The notes under the pieces were generated by a model. The model saw only the letters and a list, made by a program, of their open reading frames with translations, ran no database searches and was not told the DNA's origin. A DNA stretch of 64,000 nucleotides, taken from NCBI RefSeq assembly GCF_017304615.1, contig NZ_JAFKLZ010000001.1, positions 1,364,001-1,428,000 on the forward strand, written 5' to 3'. This document shows, piece by piece, positions 60,404 to 64,000 of this stretch (positions within the stretch are counted from its first letter, which is position 1; every line of letters starts with the position of its first letter). Origin of the DNA: Sphingomonas sp. GTDB lineage: Bacteria; Pseudomonadota; Alphaproteobacteria; Sphingomonadales; Sphingomonadaceae. Position numbers and translations under genes: made by a program.

Positions 60404-60951
60404 TCCATGTGCTTGAGGCCGACGCGCAGATAGTCCCAGCCGGTGATGCAGGTCAGGATCGCCGCGCCCCACAAGGACGCGAGTCCCACGCTGTGCACCC
60501 ACGGCCAGGCCGGGAGCGCGCCCGCCAGGATCAACGCGCCCAATGCGACCAGTTGCAGCGTCGTCTTCCACTTTGCGAGCTGAGACACGGGCACCGACAC
60601 CTGTATCCCGCCCAAAAACTCGCGCAGCCCCGACACCATGATCTCACGGAGCAGGATGATCATCGCCGCGATGACATGCCACCCGCCGATGTCACCCCGC
60701 GCCACCAGCATCATCAGGACCGCGGCCACCATGATCTTGTCGGCGATCGGATCGAGAAAGACGCCGAGCTTGGACACCGTGCCCTGCGCGCGCGCCAGAT
60801 AGCCGTCGAGATAATCGGTTACGGCGATCAGCGAATAGAGCACGAACCCGATGCCATATCCCGCGTGCCAGCCCGGCCACCACAGGCACGCGACCAGCAC
60901 GGGCACGCCGACGATCCGCGACAATGTCAGCATATTGGGCAGCGTCCACAT
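60400..60951 (-). CDS. pgsA: CDP-diacylglycerol-glycerol-3-phosphate 3-phosphatidyltransferase
   Basis: The 183-residue membrane enzyme starts at the ATG at 60951 (MWTLPNMLTLSRIVGVPVLV). It has the CDP-alcohol phosphotransferase motif D-G-x2-A-R-x8-G-x3-D-x3-D (YLDGYLARAQGTVSKLGVFLDPIADK, quoted in part). It makes phosphatidylglycerol phosphate. moaD and moaE follow in the same operon. Confidence 0.94.
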   Translation of the reverse strand: MWTLPNMLTLSRIVGVPVLVACLWWPGWHAGYGIGFVLYSLIAVTDYLDGYLARAQGTVSKLGVFLDPIADKIMVAAVLMMLVARGDIGGWHVIAAMIILLREIMVSGLREFLGGIQVSVPVSQLAKWKTTLQLVALGALILAGALPAWPWVHSVGLASLWGAAILTCITGWDYLRVGLKHMD

Positions 60952-61090
60952 CGTGCCGTTCCTAGACCGGTCGCGCCGCGCCGCAAAGAGCCGACCGGCA
61001 TACCGCGTCGACGAAAGATCGATTGTCGCGGGCGGTCGGCCTCGGCTAAGAGCCGCGCTCCATGACGGCCATCGAGGCACAACACATTTC

Positions 61091-62380
61091 ATGATCAACG
61101 CGCTCGGCCTATTGAAGGAGCGCCGCTTCCTGCCGCTGTTCGTCACGCAGTTCCTCGGCGCCTTCAACGACAATCTGTTCAAACAGGCGATGGTGCTCGT
61201 CGTCGTCTATCAAATCTATCAGGACCCCGCCAAGGAACAGGGCTTCACCGCGCTCGCCAGCGCGCTCAGCATCATCGCGTTCGTGCTGTTGTCGGCGCTG
61301 GCCGGGCAACTGGCCGATTCGTTCGACAAGACGCGGATCATTCGCATCGTGAAGACGGCTGAGATCGGGATCATGATGGTCGGCGGCGCGGGGCTGATGC
61401 TGGCAAAGGCGGGATATACGAACGTCGCGATGGTGTTGATGCTCGGCACGATCTTCGCGCTCGGCGTGCATTCGACCTTCTTCGGGCCGATCAAGTACGC
61501 GATCCTGCCCCAGCATCTGAAAGAAGATGAGGTGCTCGGCGGCACCGGCCTGGTCGAATCGGCGACCTATATCGCGATCTTACTGGGCACCGTCCTCGCC
61601 GGATTCATGAAGGTCGAGCATGCGGTGATCGGCACGCTGGTGGTGGCTGTGATCGGCTGGCTGAGCGCACGCCAAGTGCTGCCGGCGCCGCGCCAGGGGC
61701 CCAAGCTAGAGATCAACTACAATCCCTTTACCTCGTCCTGGCGGCTGATCTCCGGCACGATGCACATTCCCCGGCTGTTCCTGGCGATCTGCGCGATCAG
61801 TTTCTTCTGGACGATGGGGATCGTGCTGATCGTCATCTTCACCCCGTTGGCGAAGAACGTCCTGACCGCGGACAAGCATGTCGCGACGCTGCTGACCGCC
61901 CTTTTCTCGGTCGGCATCGCGATCGGATCGGTTGCGATCAATTCGCTGCTGAAGGGACATACGTCAGCGAAATACGGTCCGGCCACGGTGCTGATCATGG
62001 GCGTGTGCGTGATGCTGTTCTCGTTCCTGTGCGAGGCATGGACGCCGGCGGCGCCCGGGCATCTCTACACCACGCTCGAATTCATCGCGGCGCCGATGGC
62101 GTGGTTCGTCATCGCCGCTTTGGTCGGGATCGCGATTTTCGGCGGCATGTTCGTCGTGCCGCTCTACGCGTTCCTGACGACGACGGTGCACAAGGACGAG
62201 ACCGCGCGTACGGTCGCCGCGAACAACGTCGTCAATTCGGGCGCGATGGCGATCGGGTCGGTATTCGTGTCGCTGCTGACCGGCTGGGGCGTGGGATCGA
62301 CCCACATGCTCTATCTGGTCGCCGCAATGTGCCCCATCTCCGCCTGGCTGGCGTGGAAGCTGCACAAGGCCTGTGACTAG
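61091..62380 (+). CDS. MFS transporter, lysophospholipid transporter (LplT)-like
   Basis: The 429-residue protein starts MINALGLLKERRFLPLFVTQ. It has the LplT-like N-terminus FLGAFNDNLFKQAMVLVVVY, motif A-like LAGQLADSFDKTRIIRI, FFGPIKYAILPQHL and twelve hydrophobic segments. LplT flips lysophospholipids inward for reacylation; no Aas acyltransferase is attached here, so the role is by family only. It is divergent from pgsA. Confidence 0.88.
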   Translation: MINALGLLKERRFLPLFVTQFLGAFNDNLFKQAMVLVVVYQIYQDPAKEQGFTALASALSIIAFVLLSALAGQLADSFDKTRIIRIVKTAEIGIMMVGGAGLMLAKAGYTNVAMVLMLGTIFALGVHSTFFGPIKYAILPQHLKEDEVLGGTGLVESATYIAILLGTVLAGFMKVEHAVIGTLVVAVIGWLSARQVLPAPRQGPKLEINYNPFTSSWRLISGTMHIPRLFLAICAISFFWTMGIVLIVIFTPLAKNVLTADKHVATLLTALFSVGIAIGSVAINSLLKGHTSAKYGPATVLIMGVCVMLFSFLCEAWTPAAPGHLYTTLEFIAAPMAWFVIAALVGIAIFGGMFVVPLYAFLTTTVHKDETARTVAANNVVNSGAMAIGSVFVSLLTGWGVGSTHMLYLVAAMCPISAWLAWKLHKACD

Positions 62381-62393
62381 GCGACGGCCGGGA

Positions 62394-62561
62394 TCAGAAT
62401 ATCAGCGTATAGATGCAGATGAAGAACGCCGTGAAGCTGAGCACGAACAGCTTCAGATCGTTGTCGTCGCCACGCCCCCGCGTCAGTTCCGCCTGCACGG
62501 CGACGCGTTGACGGAAGGGGTGGCTGGCCCCGCGAGGGCGACGTGCGAAGTTGCGTGACAT
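62394..62561 (-). CDS. small single-pass membrane protein (55 aa)
   Basis: The ATG at 62561 opens MSRNFARRPRGASHPFRQRV, an Arg-rich soluble start, and the frame ends with a hydrophobic helix (LKLFVLSFTAFFICIYTLIF) directly at the C-terminus. It looks tail-anchored. A palindrome at 62570-62586 lies 8 nt upstream and may control it. Function unknown. Confidence 0.6.
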   Translation of the reverse strand: MSRNFARRPRGASHPFRQRVAVQAELTRGRGDDNDLKLFVLSFTAFFICIYTLIF

Positions 62562-62959
62562 GGCGTAGAGTAAACGCCGCGTTTACGATTTCGACCAGCG
62601 TTAAGATTGGTTAACCAACGTCCGGTTTCGGGACGGCGGATTTCAGCGAATTTGCTTGAATTTTTAGCGCGGTAGCGCCGCGGCAACGCCACGTCGCCGG
62701 ACGGCGCTCACCGTGCCGCCGACCGTTCGCGATTTGTGGTGGGGACGGCAGCACGATCGCTGCCCAAATCGCGAAATGGTGGAGCCGATGGCCATAATAA
62801 ATCTATTCATCTACGTGCGTTATCGTTCGTTTTTAACATCTTTTCTTAGGCTTGTTGACCGTCTATATTCATTGCCGAGCGCAGCCGACCGCTTAAACTT
62901 GCCGCATTGTGTTGGGGAAAGTGTTGGGGAGGATTTGGCTGCAGACTGAGGCTTGATTG
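62562..62959. other. integrase leader region with inverted and direct repeats
   Basis: About 400 bp without a convincing gene. It holds the 17-bp palindrome GTAAACG-CCG-CGTTTAC (62570-62586), an 11-bp perfect inverted repeat TTCGCGATTTG / CAAATCGCGAA (62726-62736 and 62765-62775), an AT-rich stretch near 62790-62850, and two copies of GTGTTGGGGA (62909-62918, 62921-62930). Such repeats before a P4-type integrase are common at the attachment side of integrated elements. The exact att core cannot be set without the other end. Confidence 0.55.
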
Positions 62960-64000
62960 ATGGCGCTCACCGCACTGCAAGTGACGAGAGCTAAGACCGG
63001 CACCCACGTCGATGGGAAGGGACTGCTCCTCCAGGTCAAACCCACGGGCGCTCGAAACTGGCTGTTGCGCATTCAGCAATCCGGACGGCGCCGCGACTTT
63101 GGCCTTGGTTCGGTCGATTGCGTATCGCTTGCCGAAGCTCGAGCTGCTGCCGCAACCCTTCGCGCCAATATCAAGAGAGGCTTTGAGCCCATTGACCGCG
63201 AGCCGCGGCGAGCGAAAACTCGGGCGGCAAAACGGGCGAAAACCTTCGAACAGGCAGCCCGTGATTGTTACGAGGCGCTCGAAGCTGGTTGGGACGACAA
63301 GCGCAAGCGCAACTGGATCACGAGCCTCGAGAACCACATCTTCCCCAAGATCGGCAAGAAGCCGATCGATACGATCGACAGCGCGCTCGTTCGTGATGCG
63401 CTGGCTCCCATCTGGCTGAAAATCCCGGATACGGCTCGTCGCATTCTTCAGCGTATTTCCGCCGTCCTGGACTTCGCGCACATCAAGGGCTGGCGCGACA
63501 GCGAGACCTCGCTCCGCACGGTGAGCAAGGGTTTGCCCCGACAGGGCGATCGCTCCCGCCACTACGATGCGATGCCCTATGATCAGGTTCCTAAGCTCGT
63601 TCAGCGGCTGGCTGAGAATCCGACGACTGTCGGGCGAGATGCGCTGCGGCTCCTGATCTACACCGCGGTTCGTTCGAACGAGGTCCGCAACGCCACGTGG
63701 GGCGAATTCGACCTTGAGGCTGGTATCTGGTCGATCCCCGCTGAACGCATGAAGGCGCGCGTCGCGCATTCCGTGCCGTTGTCCGGCCCTGCCCTCATTC
63801 TGTTGAAGCACTATTGGCGCAGCCGCCGCAGCGATGACGGCCTGGTCTTCTCGGCTCGTGGCAAGACGGCATTGTCGGACATGACGCTGACGAAGGTGTT
63901 GCGGTCCATGAACACCGGCACCAGCACGGTTCATGGATTTCGGAGCAGCTTTACCGACTGGTCGTCGGAGCGGACGGACGTTCCGAAGGAGGTCGCCGAC
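62960..64000 (+). CDS. site-specific tyrosine recombinase (P4-type integrase), C-terminus cut by window edge
   Basis: 347 codons are visible from the ATG at 62960. The N-terminal DUF4102-like domain (LTALQVTRAKTGTHVDGKGL, LLRIQQSGRRRDFGLG) is followed by a core-binding SAM-like domain (about residues 95-180) and the catalytic domain. Catalytic Arg238 (YTAVRSNEVRNA) and His325-x-x-Arg328 (HGFRSSF) are present; the Tyr lies beyond the edge. P4-type integrases insert islands, often in tRNA or tmRNA genes; none is seen here. GC content looks lower than in the flanking genes, consistent with an acquired element. Confidence 0.93.
   Translation, partial: MALTALQVTRAKTGTHVDGKGLLLQVKPTGARNWLLRIQQSGRRRDFGLGSVDCVSLAEARAAAATLRANIKRGFEPIDREPRRAKTRAAKRAKTFEQAARDCYEALEAGWDDKRKRNWITSLENHIFPKIGKKPIDTIDSALVRDALAPIWLKIPDTARRILQRISAVLDFAHIKGWRDSETSLRTVSKGLPRQGDRSRHYDAMPYDQVPKLVQRLAENPTTVGRDALRLLIYTAVRSNEVRNATWGEFDLEAGIWSIPAERMKARVAHSVPLSGPALILLKHYWRSRRSDDGLVFSARGKTALSDMTLTKVLRSMNTGTSTVHGFRSSFTDWSSERTDVPKEVAD

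Noticed and set aside
62601..62614. CtrA-like site TTAA-N6-TTAA
   Set aside because: The consensus spacer is 7 bp; here it is 6, and the TTGGTTAACCAA palindrome explains part of it. Not strong enough to call.
62713..62949. 78-codon frame before the integrase
   Set aside because: It covers the inverted and direct repeats, has no ribosome site and has mixed composition; treated as leader DNA.
1..64000. CRISPR arrays, insertion sequences or prophage structural genes
   Set aside because: No regularly spaced repeats, transposase frames or phage structural genes were seen; only the integrase at the right edge suggests a mobile element.

Overview
The window reads as chromosomal DNA of a high-GC alphaproteobacterium, most probably a sphingomonad (Sphingomonas or a relative). 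Supporting signs are the many TonB-dependent receptors, the DUF2794-cysE pair, the rpmH-rnpA-yidD-yidC-engB block, the phoR/phoU/phoB block and the codon use. This is inferred from gene content alone. Coding density is very high and many neighbours overlap by 1-4 bases (ATGA, GTGA, TTGA or TGATG), so operons are easy to read.

Layout. (1) 1-14572: an acyl-CoA / lipid-type catabolic cluster with three acyl-CoA dehydrogenases (the first cut by the window edge), a tandem two-domain TetR regulator, an MFS permease, a TonB-dependent receptor, an SDR, a GST, an acyl-CoA ligase and a thioesterase, interrupted by a DNA-alkylation-repair gene and a TetA-like efflux pump. (2) 14737-17476: an EF-hand protein and an OmpR/EnvZ-type two-component pair. 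(3) 17473-31685: an alpha-glucan (maltodextrin) utilisation locus with an MFS sugar permease and LacI repressor facing an operon of secreted GH13, TonB receptor, flavin-dependent halogenase, two more GH13 enzymes and GH97. A shared palindrome lies upstream of the first GH13 and the receptor. (4) 31697-37251: tRNA-Leu, a DUF805 protein, comM/yifB, and the conserved rpmH-rnpA-yidD-yidC-engB block. (5) 37370-45444: mixed metabolism, including two small proteins, an M48-like lipoprotein with a secreted partner, dapE and a cytochrome P450. (6) 45477-49998: glmU-glmS and gph. (7) 50100-52587: phoR-phoU-phoB without pst genes. (8) 52743-62561: small membrane proteins, cysE, TauE/SafE, the ahpC/ahpD/oxyR peroxide block, moaD/moaE, pgsA and an LplT-like transporter. 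(9) 62960-64000: a tyrosine integrase running off the edge, which looks like the left end of an integrated element.

Most notable observations: an 18-bp element repeated upstream of five genes or gene pairs, mostly of lipid/CoA type; an rnpA frame whose only usual start codon lies upstream of rpmH, so that rpmH would be nested inside it; a terminator-like hairpin in the rpmH leader; a flavin-dependent halogenase with intact catalytic residues inside an alpha-glucan operon; and a PhoR that appears to lack membrane segments. All calls come from reading the sequence. No database search was run.
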